The notes under the pieces: generated by a model
The model's input: the letters and a program-made list of their open reading frames with translations, nothing else
The model's database searches: none
Told to the model about the DNA's origin: nothing
Part shown: piece after piece, positions 17,202 to 25,402 of the stretch
How positions within the stretch are numbered: the first letter of the stretch is position 1
Layout of the letters: the number at the start of each line of letters is the position of its first letter
NCBI GenBank assembly: GCA_016125265.1
Contig: WGMC01000020.1
Coordinates: 1 to 64,000 of the forward strand
DNA length: 64,000 bases
DNA from: Planctomycetaceae bacterium
GTDB lineage: Bacteria > Planctomycetota > UBA1135 > GCA-002686595
Direction: 5' to 3'
Made by a program: the position numbers and the translations under genes

Positions 17202-18373
17202 CGGGCGAGTTCCTCCAATCGTGCGACCAGGCGGTCCACGTCGGCCGCGTCGTGGTAGATGCCAAAGCCAAAGCGCAGGCGGTCCGCACGGCAATCGGTG
17301 ATCACTCCAGCGTCCCACAACTTCGCCTTCAGCTCACCGGCGTCCGGGCGGCGGAACGTCAAGAAGTTGCCGCGGCGTTCCACGTGCCGCGCGGGCACCA
17401 GTTGTTCGGCGGACAAACCGAGGGGGCGTTTGCGTTCGAGCCCGCCGAGGAAACGATCCGACAGCGCACGCGCGTGGTTGTGCAGCACGAGGGGTGTGAG
17501 CCCTTCGCGCTCGAGCATGTCCTGCACCGCGACGAAGCGGTAGAGCCCCGTCGGATCGAACGTCGCACCGAGGAACCGCTGTCCGTCCGTCGGGTAGGGG
17601 ACTTGGCCGGGCATGGCTGCCTCGAGCGCCGCAAACCCAGCGAACCAGCCCGTGTCGAGCGGGCGCTCCACGATGCCGGGCGGCGCGTGCAGGAAACACA
17701 CACCCTCGCCCGACATCGCGTACTTGTAACCGCCGGAGGTGTAGAAAACCCTGCCCGCGGCGGCGCTGAAGTCCGTGGGCCGCGCGAGGAAACCGTGGTA
17801 GCCATCGACGACACACACGGTGCCGAGCGGCGCCTCGTTCAGGATTCCCGGCAGCTCCTCGAACACGTACCCCGAATCGAAGAAGACGTGGCTCGCGTAG
17901 ACGAGGTCGAAGTCGTCCTGGGCGAGTTCGCTGGAGAAGCGCTCTGCCAGGGTGTCGAACGGTTCGGTGGGCACGATGGTCTGGCGCACGCGTCCGGCTT
18001 CGACCAAACGCGCCATTTGGCGGCGCAGCGAGTGGAACTCGCCGTCCGTGGTCAGGACGTTCCAGATGCGGCCGCCGGGCAATCCCGAGAGGATGCGCAA
18101 CAGGAAATCGTGCACGTTGGGTCCGAAACACACCGTGCCGGGGTCCGGCAGCGAGAGCAGCCTAGCCACGTGGCCCGCGGCCCTGGGCCAGAGCTCGCCG
18201 AAGATGGGCTCCCACTTGCCGTCGACGTGCCGCGCGGCCTCGTCGAACGCTTGGAGCTGCGCCTCGCGGGCCACGTCCGGCCACAGGTGGTGGCTGTGGG
18301 CCGCAAAGTGCAGCCGGTCGCCGCCGGCGGCCAGGAAGTGCGTGAAAAGCCGCTTGTAGGAGCCCTCGGGCAT
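17198..18373 (-). CDS. Class V aminotransferase fold PLP enzyme (kynureninase-like)
   Basis: A 391-residue PLP enzyme of fold type I. The Schiff-base lysine is Lys217 in SGGYKYAMSGEG, preceded by the cofactor Asp in CVVDGYHGF. The C-terminal domain ends with ADRLRFGFGIYHDAADVDRL. The overall look is closest to kynureninase or related class V enzymes (desulfurase/epimerase relatives), but I cannot name the substrate. No other tryptophan-catabolism gene lies nearby. It is translationally coupled to the PrcB-like lipoprotein and divergent from the gene at 18466. Confidence 0.8.
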   Translation of the reverse strand: MPEGSYKRLFTHFLAAGGDRLHFAAHSHHLWPDVAREAQLQAFDEAARHVDGKWEPIFGELWPRAAGHVARLLSLPDPGTVCFGPNVHDFLLRILSGLPGGRIWNVLTTDGEFHSLRRQMARLVEAGRVRQTIVPTEPFDTLAERFSSELAQDDFDLVYASHVFFDSGYVFEELPGILNEAPLGTVCVVDGYHGFLARPTDFSAAAGRVFYTSGGYKYAMSGEGVCFLHAPPGIVERPLDTGWFAGFAALEAAMPGQVPYPTDGQRFLGATFDPTGLYRFVAVQDMLEREGLTPLVLHNHARALSDRFLGGLERKRPLGLSAEQLVPARHVERRGNFLTFRRPDAGELKAKLWDAGVITDCRADRLRFGFGIYHDAADVDRLVARLEELAR

Positions 18374-18465
18374 GGGCGCAGTCTAGCCGAGGCCCGGGCC
18401 GGTCGCCCCACATGGAGTCCCGCAGGGGTATCCTGGGCGGGGAGGGCCGCCGCGCCCCACCTGCC

Positions 18466-18804
18466 ATGTGGTTCCTCGCCCTGACGCTTTTTGTCGTGAT
18501 CGCGCTGCCGGCGCTCGGGTTTGCCTACGGGGTGGAGCGCCTGCGTCTGGCCCGCGCCCTCGCCACACGCGGCTCGAAACTGCTGTCTGCGACACCATTC
18601 GTCTTCCTGCCCGCGAGCCGCCACCGGCACGGCTGGCGGTTGCTCGTCGGAACGGTGTGTTTCGATGTGCGCTACCGCGGCACCGGCGGCATCGAACGTG
18701 TGGACCGTTTCTGGCCTGTGGGCCTGCTCGGAACCAACTCCGGCCTGCGACGTGTGGAGCGCGGCCCGCGCTACCTGACGCCCGAGCTGCGCCACCCGAG
18801 CTGA
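18466..18804 (+). CDS. Small membrane-anchored protein, unknown function
   Basis: A 112-residue protein starting MWFLALTLFVVIALPALGFAYG, a single membrane helix, followed by a basic soluble part of about 85 residues with no recognisable domain. The ATG at 18466 is preferred over in-frame upstream codons because the helix begins there. It is convergent with the paralog cluster, ending 17 bases before it. It may be a real small gene, but support is limited to length, hydrophobicity and codon pattern. Confidence 0.5.
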   Translation: MWFLALTLFVVIALPALGFAYGVERLRLARALATRGSKLLSATPFVFLPASRHRHGWRLLVGTVCFDVRYRGTGGIERVDRFWPVGLLGTNSGLRRVERGPRYLTPELRHPS

Positions 18805-18821
18805 GCCGCGCGCCGGTGCTT

Positions 18822-21005
18822 CTACTCGCGCCGCAGCGAAAGCCAGCGGTGACCGACGGACGCTTCCGCAGCCGCGGGCCCGGCCACTTCGACACGCGCG
18901 TCGATGCCCGGTTCCAGTTGGATCTCACCGATCCACTGCTCGCCATCCTTCCAGCGCCAACGCAGGGTGTAGCGCCCGGCCGGGAGCTCCTCGCCGCGCA
19001 CACGATACGGCCCCTCGCGCACAGTCGCCGCGGGGTTCCAAACGAGGAGTGGCGCGGGCGACCCAGGTGACGGTTCCGACAACTCTTCGAGCGCACCCGT
19101 CCGCCGCATCAGCTCTCCCACGTCGATCGGACCGCCGAGAAGTGCGGCGGCAGTGGAATCAAGTGGCACCAAGTGGAGCATCGCCGAGCGCTCCACCTGC
19201 ACTGTCAGTTCCAGCGTTTCGCCCGACGCGATCTCAAACCTAGGAGGATCGCGCAGCGGCGCGTACCCCTTGGGCAGGCGCGCGAGTTGCAGGCGGTACG
19301 AGCCCGGCGCCAGCGTCACCTCGGCTCGCCCCGGTCCCAGGACCTTGGGACTCTCGCGGCCGACGGACAATCCGACCCCGGTTTCGCCGTCGGAGAACTG
19401 CAGTGCAATGCCCTGCGCGCCCCCCTGCGCGAAAGCCTGGGCCGCGGACATCGCCGGCGTCACGTCCAGGGGCGGATCGAGCGTGAGGCGCAGCGTGCCG
19501 GGAGGCGCGTCATCGCGCACCAAGTCCACTGTGGTGAGGTAGGGCCGATCGGGCACATGCACGGTGGCGCGCACCACTTGACCGAGTGGCAGTGTCGCGA
19601 GGACCTGCACCGTCTCGCCCGGTGGCGCGTAGAAGTCCTGCGCGATGCCGTCTTCCAACGTGAGCGCTTGGATCTCGGAGCGGGCTGCGCTCTTCGAAAC
19701 CAAGTGCACGTTGGCGCCCTGGATCGGTGTCCCGTTCCGATCCAGGAGCCGCGGGCGCACGCGGTGCATGGGCCAGACGACTTGCACCGGTTCCCCGGGT
19801 GCGACCGCGACTTCGACTCCCTCGCCTTGGCCTAGAGCCTCACGCAAGGTCGGGTGCTGGGAGCCGACCACGATGTGCTCCCCGTACAATCCCACGACGG
19901 AGAAGTGTCCCTCCGCATCGGTCGCAACCGCACGCACAAGGGGCTTCTCCGCAGGCACCTTGCCTTCGCCGAGGATGCGCAAGTTGGGCACGCGGATGGC
20001 CGCGCCTTCGGGGTCCAGCAGTTGGCCGGCGATCACCGGCGGCACTTCCACTGCCGACCAGTCCAAGGTGTCGAGCGCCACGTCGCCGAGATCGACGTCG
20101 TGTTGGCCGCGTGCCGTACGCAGTTCCGCCAACTTGTTCGGAGGCAACTCCACACGGGCTTCGCCGTGCTCCCCGTGGGTGATGTGGATGCGGATCGCCT
20201 CGACCGGTCCTTGGATCGATTGCAACGGACGGTCCCCGATCTCCAGCCGGAACCGCCCCGTCTGGTTCGACGTCGCGTTCGCCACCTTCGCAATCTGCGA
20301 CCGAACGCGCTGAGCGGGCGGCGCGCCTTCGAGTGGTCTCGGCGGATGCACCTCCAGCACCACCTTCGCGTCGGGCAGAGGGCCGCTCTCGACGCGCACG
20401 ACGCGACCGATCAGGACGGAACTGGGTTCCAGGCGGACCATTACCTTGGCGGACTCCTCCCCTAGCGGAGGGAACGGCGCTTGGAAACGCCTGAACCCCG
20501 GCACGTCCACCTGCAGGATCGCGAGTTGCGGCGCGGACCCGCTGTGCCAGCCGGCGGGGATCAAGGAGCGCGGCAACGCGAAGCGACCATCGGCGCCCGA
20601 GCGCCCATTGGCCACCCAATGGGTCGATTCGGGCTCGATTCCGCCGACGTTCCGGGGCTCCATGCGCGCCCACACTTGCAGTTCGATGTCAGCGAGAGCG
20701 CCCTCGCCTCCAGCGTGCACGACGATGCCTTCGACCCAGGGCGGCGCGACGTCCTCCTCGATGCCAACCACGCCGTCGACGGAAGCCAAGTTGCGTTCGG
20801 CGACCGGAGTCGACTCCACGTCGTCGCTTGCGACCGCATCCACTGCGCGCAGCGCCGAGCTTGTGGTCTCCGCGGAAGCTACTGGGTTCGGTTCGAGACC
20901 AGGAGCCCGCTCTGGCTCCTGCTGGAGCACCCACAGGAGCCCCAACACGAGGGCCACGACCAGGCCCACCACACACCAAACGATTCGGGATCCACGTGAG
21001 TTCAT
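18822..21005 (-). CDS. Membrane-anchored carboxypeptidase-regulatory-like protein, paralog 4
   Basis: A 727-residue protein, last of four tandem paralogs. It has a single N-terminal membrane helix (IVWCVVGLVVALVLGLLWVL) and a spacer of about 65 residues. The paralog signature WVEGIVVHAGGEGALADIELQV follows, then several Cna-B/carboxypeptidase-regulatory-like beta-sandwich modules (GADGRFALPRSLIP, DAEGHFSVVGLYGEH). The C-terminal signature is YTLRWRWKDGEQWIGEIQLEPG. No enzyme motif is seen; it is probably a periplasmic or surface scaffold. The ATG at 21005 is chosen because upstream codons would run into paralog 3. The gap to paralog 3 is 91 bases. Confidence 0.75.
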   Translation of the reverse strand: MNSRGSRIVWCVVGLVVALVLGLLWVLQQEPERAPGLEPNPVASAETTSSALRAVDAVASDDVESTPVAERNLASVDGVVGIEEDVAPPWVEGIVVHAGGEGALADIELQVWARMEPRNVGGIEPESTHWVANGRSGADGRFALPRSLIPAGWHSGSAPQLAILQVDVPGFRRFQAPFPPLGEESAKVMVRLEPSSVLIGRVVRVESGPLPDAKVVLEVHPPRPLEGAPPAQRVRSQIAKVANATSNQTGRFRLEIGDRPLQSIQGPVEAIRIHITHGEHGEARVELPPNKLAELRTARGQHDVDLGDVALDTLDWSAVEVPPVIAGQLLDPEGAAIRVPNLRILGEGKVPAEKPLVRAVATDAEGHFSVVGLYGEHIVVGSQHPTLREALGQGEGVEVAVAPGEPVQVVWPMHRVRPRLLDRNGTPIQGANVHLVSKSAARSEIQALTLEDGIAQDFYAPPGETVQVLATLPLGQVVRATVHVPDRPYLTTVDLVRDDAPPGTLRLTLDPPLDVTPAMSAAQAFAQGGAQGIALQFSDGETGVGLSVGRESPKVLGPGRAEVTLAPGSYRLQLARLPKGYAPLRDPPRFEIASGETLELTVQVERSAMLHLVPLDSTAAALLGGPIDVGELMRRTGALEELSEPSPGSPAPLLVWNPAATVREGPYRVRGEELPAGRYTLRWRWKDGEQWIGEIQLEPGIDARVEVAGPAAAEASVGHRWLSLRRE

Positions 21006-21096
21006 GACGAGTGTGTCGGGGGCGCCGTGCGCGAGGCGGTCAGGAGGCGGGGGGAAGGACCATGGCACGGATGTTCTGGAGGGCGCGAGACGCCGC

Positions 21097-23286
21097 TCAA
21101 CGCGGTTCGTGGACGAGCCAGCGTGGGCCGACGTCCTCGCGAGTGGGGACCGGACCGGCGAGTTCCACACGGGATGTTTCGCCGCTGCGCACTGCGATCT
21201 CGCCGAGCCATTCTTCGCCGCCCTCCCAACGCCAACGCAGTCCGTAGCGGCCGGCGGGCACGTGGACCGCGCGCATCTGGGGCGCGCCCTTCGCGACCAC
21301 ACCGCGGGGATTCCACGCGAGGATCGGCGCGGGGTCATCGGGGAGGGTGGAGGGCGCTCGCACGACGTCGCCCCACACGCGGTTGGGTGCTCCCACATCC
21401 ACGGGATTTCGCAGCGCCGCCCGCGCCGGTCGATCGAGCGGGACGACGCGAAGGAGCGCCGCCCGTTCGATGGCTACGGTCAGGTTGAGAACGCCGCCCG
21501 CGACCACCTCGAACGGCAACGGCTCGCGGGGGGGCGCGTATCCCTCCGGCACGTACGCGACGCGCAACAGGTACCAACCGGGGGCCAGTGTTGCGGTGGC
21601 CCGACCCAGTTCCCGTGTCTCGATCGTCACGGGCACATACGCACCGGTCGTTTCGTCTTGGATCCGCAAGACCACAACTTCCGGTCCCCCGTAGCTCATC
21701 AAGCCAAGTCCGAAGGGGTCAATGTGGAGGGGCGGGTCGAGGGCCAGGCGAACCTCACCTGGCGGCGCCCTCTCGAACACAAGGTCGAGCAGGGTGAGGT
21801 GCGGGCTCCGCGGAATCTCCACACGAGCGCGCACGATGCGGCCGTCCCCGTGTGTCGCCAACAGGTTTGCTGTCGAACCCGGCGGCGCGAACAGGTCTCG
21901 CGCGACGCCATCGACATCCGTCGAGCCGCGTCGCGCTTCCGCCGCGGGGCGGCCGTTCTCGTCCAGCTGCACAAGATGGACCGAGGCGCCCCTGGCGGGG
22001 GCCCCATCGCGATCGACGACACGGACGCGCACGCGGTGCAGGGGCCAGACGAGACGCAGCGGCTCGCCCGCTTCGACGGGCAACTCGATCCCGTCGCCCT
22101 GGCGCAGCGCCGCGCGCACGTCCTCCTCCGATGAGTGCGTCGCGACGCTTCTTCCGTAGAGGCCGTCCGTGCCGAAGCGCCCTTCGACATCCGTGACCAC
22201 GATACGCGTGCGCGCACGCGCGGAGGGCGCCGGGCCTTCGCCGACGATGCGCAGCGTATGGCCGCGGATCGTGTGGCCCTCGGGATCGACCAGTTGCCCC
22301 GTCAGTGTCGGTGGTCCGTGCAGCCCCTTGCCCACGGAGAACACGACCACGAGATCGCCAAGATCCACGTCCCGTAGGCCGTGGGCCGCGGGAAGCTCTG
22401 CGAGTTTGCCCGCGGGCAGCTCGACACGCGCCATGCCGAACTCCCTGTGCGAGACTCGGAGCAGAACGTCCTCGGCCGCCTTTTGCACGGACTTCCATTC
22501 ATCGTCCCGGAGGTCGAGCCGAAAGCGCCCCGATAGTTCGCCAAGCTGCTTGGCCAGCACAGCGCCCTGCGGGGTCGCGGCGGTCTTGCGGGGGACGTTG
22601 CCTTCTTGTGGCTCTCCGGATTCCCGACCCAGGGTCTCCAACGCGACCTCGACATGCGGGATGGGCATTCCGTTGGCGCCGAGAATGCGTCCGATCAGAA
22701 CCGCGTTGGGATGGAGCTGCACCAGCACCTGGGCCGGCTCCGCAGGCAGGGGCGGAAAAGGCGTCTGGAAGCGCGCAAATCCCGGCACGTCGGCTTGCAG
22801 GAACACGAGTTGGGGCGCAGCGCCTGCATGCCAACGGGGCGGGATCGCGGAGCGCAGCAGCACAAACCGCCCGTCGTCGCCCGAGCGCACGCGTGTCACG
22901 AAGTAGGTCGATTCGGCTTCGATGCCGAGGACGGGGGGCTCGACGCGGGCGAACACGTCGAGTTCGATGCCGGCAATCGGTCCTTTGCCGCCCACGTGCA
23001 CGACCATGCCCTCGACCCAGGGGCGGGTGCCTTGCAGTGTGTCCGTGGGAGGCGTTTCGACGGCGGCCAAGGTGCGCTCGGCGAGCGAGGCTTGTGCCGC
23101 AGGTGCGATCACCTTGGACGGGAGCAGCGGTTCGGGTGCCGTCTCCGCGCGCTCGACCTGCGCCGCGAGCGGCGCTGATCCTCGTTCGGGCGACGGTTCG
23201 CCCCGCAGGCCCCACAGCAGCCAAAGTACGACCGCCAGTGTGGGGATCGCGGCCGCCCACACGAGCGGGCTGCGGCGCGGTTTCAT
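21097..23286 (-). CDS. Membrane-anchored carboxypeptidase-regulatory-like protein, paralog 3
   Basis: A 729-residue paralog of the gene at 18822 with the same order: membrane helix (PLVWAAAIPTLAVVLWLLWGL), spacer, signature PWVEGMVVHVGGKGPIAGIELDV, repeated beta-sandwich modules (GDDGRFVLLRSAIPP, VEGRFGTDGLYGRS) and C-terminal YGLRWRWEGGEEWLGEIAVRSG. The ATG at 23286 overlaps the stop of paralog 2 (ATGA, 23283-23286), which favours it over the in-frame codon at 23301. Function unknown; no catalytic residues are recognised. Confidence 0.75.
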   Translation of the reverse strand: MKPRRSPLVWAAAIPTLAVVLWLLWGLRGEPSPERGSAPLAAQVERAETAPEPLLPSKVIAPAAQASLAERTLAAVETPPTDTLQGTRPWVEGMVVHVGGKGPIAGIELDVFARVEPPVLGIEAESTYFVTRVRSGDDGRFVLLRSAIPPRWHAGAAPQLVFLQADVPGFARFQTPFPPLPAEPAQVLVQLHPNAVLIGRILGANGMPIPHVEVALETLGRESGEPQEGNVPRKTAATPQGAVLAKQLGELSGRFRLDLRDDEWKSVQKAAEDVLLRVSHREFGMARVELPAGKLAELPAAHGLRDVDLGDLVVVFSVGKGLHGPPTLTGQLVDPEGHTIRGHTLRIVGEGPAPSARARTRIVVTDVEGRFGTDGLYGRSVATHSSEEDVRAALRQGDGIELPVEAGEPLRLVWPLHRVRVRVVDRDGAPARGASVHLVQLDENGRPAAEARRGSTDVDGVARDLFAPPGSTANLLATHGDGRIVRARVEIPRSPHLTLLDLVFERAPPGEVRLALDPPLHIDPFGLGLMSYGGPEVVVLRIQDETTGAYVPVTIETRELGRATATLAPGWYLLRVAYVPEGYAPPREPLPFEVVAGGVLNLTVAIERAALLRVVPLDRPARAALRNPVDVGAPNRVWGDVVRAPSTLPDDPAPILAWNPRGVVAKGAPQMRAVHVPAGRYGLRWRWEGGEEWLGEIAVRSGETSRVELAGPVPTREDVGPRWLVHEPR

Positions 23287-25373
23287 CGGCGTTCCAAACA
23301 CAGCTCCAGTTTACGGCCGGGACCCATGGCGGGGGGCGCGCCGAGGTCCACTCGCGCGGGTGTGTTGAGCGCCACGTCGACTTCGCCGATCCAGACTTCT
23401 TCGCCGAGCAGCCTCGGCCCCATGCGCCAGCGCATGGCCCAGCGCCCCGGCTCGAGGCGAATGGCGACCGGGTGCGAAAGGCGCGGCGCACCGCCGCCGT
23501 CCGATGGGAACACAAAACGCGGCGCGAGCGCGTCGACGCCTACCCGCGGCGCGCGCAGCGCAGCCGTCTCGCCGTCGCGGTCCACCCGACGCACTTGTGT
23601 GTCGCTCCTAAGGGCCGCGAGCGCCGCAGCATCCGTCGGCACGAGCACCAAAAGCGCCGCGCGCTCGAACGGCACCTCGACGTCGAGCGTGCCACCGGAT
23701 TCGACGGCAAAGGCCACACCGGTTGGGGGCGGCAGGAACCACGGCGGCGCGCGCTCGACTTCCAAACGGCACTCGCCGCGCGGCAGGCGCAGCTCCAAGC
23801 GGTTTGCGGCGACCGAGCGCGCGCCGGTTTGCAGCACGGTGCCGCTCATCACGTCGATCACGTTGAGAGCCACCCCGTGCGGAGGCTTCCCGAGCGGCGC
23901 GCCCGTCTGCACGCGCACGAGTGTGCCGAGTTCGGGCTCGAGGCGCAGCTCCAGCACGGTCAAGTGTGGTGTTTTGGAGATCGCCAACGCAGTGCGCGCG
24001 ACGCCCCCCGAGGGGCGGATGCCGATCACCGTCGCCTGCGGGTTCACAAGGACGGGCATGTCGGCGGTCCAGTCTTCCGCGTCCGTGGGGGTGGTGCGCA
24101 GCGGCGAGCCAAAAGGTGTGTAGGACGGCGCTCCGTCGTCCACACCGACCGTGGCACCTTCGACCGGCACTCCCTCCGCATCGAGCATGCGCACACGCAG
24201 GCGGCGGATGGGCCAGGGCTCCAGCGCAGGACCGCTGGCAACACCCGCACCGTCGAGCACGAGGGATCTCTCCGGTCGTGTCGCCTGCACGTTCGACGGT
24301 CGAAGGATCTGCCGCATGGTGAGCTCCGCGCCGCGGGGAGCGGTCCAATGCACACGCCCCAAGCGGTCCGTCTGCGCCCTGCGGTAGAAGCGCCGGTTGC
24401 CCTTGCCGACGAGTTCGAAGTCCATCCCCGCGAGGGGTTCGCCCTCGGGATCGCGCAGCGTTACCACCACACTCGCTTCGCTCGCCGCCACGGGGAACGG
24501 CACATCGCCGACGTGTACGTCGCGCTCGCCGACGCTGCTCTGCAGGCTGAGCGCGGTGGAGCCCGGCAACGCATGGTGGCCCTGGCCGAGCGCACCGTGT
24601 TCGAAGCGCACGGCGAGCGGCACGTCGTCGGGCTCGAGCGTACCGAGGCTCGTGCGCACGAACGCCAGGCGAAAGTGACCGCGGCTGTCGGTGGTGTCGC
24701 TTGGCAGGGTCACGCCCTTCGGCACACCCTCGCCAAAGGTCCAGGCGAGTTGGCCACACAGGACGAGCGCGTCGGCGACCGGTTCCCCGCGCGAGTCGAC
24801 GAGGCGCCCCGTCAGCACCGCGGCGGGCTCGAGCAGCAACGACGTTTGGATCGGCGCACTTGCGCGCGCGTCGAAGTGCCGTTGGGCCGGCGCGAACCCC
24901 GGATGCTCGGCGAGCAGCGTTCCGCCGAGGGGGCCGTTCCCGAGACGCCAGTGCGAGGGCTCCTGCGACTGAGCCAACTCGAACCCACCATCCGCGCCGC
25001 TCGTGGCCTGGGCCACGACGTCCGCCCCCGTCAACACCGGCCCGTGGCGCGCCACCACGGCGATGCGCACACCGCCAAGCGCGTTTTGATTGTCGCTGCG
25101 CAGCACCTGTCCGCGGATCCACGTCGTGCCTGGAGCGGCTTCGGCGACCGCGCGGGTTCCGGTCGCAACGGCCGCGCGCGTCGCCGTTTCCGCGGTTTCG
25201 TCCGTTGCGTCGTGGGCGGGTGCGACGACGTCGCTGCTGGAAACTGTTCCCGCAGGCGGAGCCACCACCTCGGGTTCCGGTCCGCGCGGACCGACGATCA
25301 GCCAAAGGCCCATCAGTCCTGCAGCGACGAGAACGAACGCCGCGATGGGCAGGATGGGCGAGCGGTGGTTCAC
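23283..25373 (-). CDS. Membrane-anchored carboxypeptidase-regulatory-like protein, paralog 2 (divergent)
   Basis: A 696-residue protein starting at GTG 25373 directly before a membrane helix (ILPIAAFVLVAAGLMGLWLIVG). It keeps the family layout but is the most divergent of the four. The first module reads TWIRGQVLRSDNQNALGGVRI instead of WVEGVVVHAGG, and the C-terminal block reads WAMRWRMGPRLLGEEVWIGEV. Several beta-sandwich modules (GADGGFELAQSQ, DSRGHFRLAFVRT) lie between. The open frame extends to 26315 but would overlap paralog 1. Function unknown. Confidence 0.72.
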   Translation of the reverse strand: MNHRSPILPIAAFVLVAAGLMGLWLIVGPRGPEPEVVAPPAGTVSSSDVVAPAHDATDETAETATRAAVATGTRAVAEAAPGTTWIRGQVLRSDNQNALGGVRIAVVARHGPVLTGADVVAQATSGADGGFELAQSQEPSHWRLGNGPLGGTLLAEHPGFAPAQRHFDARASAPIQTSLLLEPAAVLTGRLVDSRGEPVADALVLCGQLAWTFGEGVPKGVTLPSDTTDSRGHFRLAFVRTSLGTLEPDDVPLAVRFEHGALGQGHHALPGSTALSLQSSVGERDVHVGDVPFPVAASEASVVVTLRDPEGEPLAGMDFELVGKGNRRFYRRAQTDRLGRVHWTAPRGAELTMRQILRPSNVQATRPERSLVLDGAGVASGPALEPWPIRRLRVRMLDAEGVPVEGATVGVDDGAPSYTPFGSPLRTTPTDAEDWTADMPVLVNPQATVIGIRPSGGVARTALAISKTPHLTVLELRLEPELGTLVRVQTGAPLGKPPHGVALNVIDVMSGTVLQTGARSVAANRLELRLPRGECRLEVERAPPWFLPPPTGVAFAVESGGTLDVEVPFERAALLVLVPTDAAALAALRSDTQVRRVDRDGETAALRAPRVGVDALAPRFVFPSDGGGAPRLSHPVAIRLEPGRWAMRWRMGPRLLGEEVWIGEVDVALNTPARVDLGAPPAMGPGRKLELCLERR

Positions 25374-25402
25374 GGCAGTTCGAGGTTGGGGGATGGGGGA
25401 GA

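Noticed and set aside
23287..23301. Upstream start for paralog 3 at 23301
   Set aside because: The ATG at 23286 forms the ATGA overlap with paralog 2 and directly precedes the basic residues and membrane helix.
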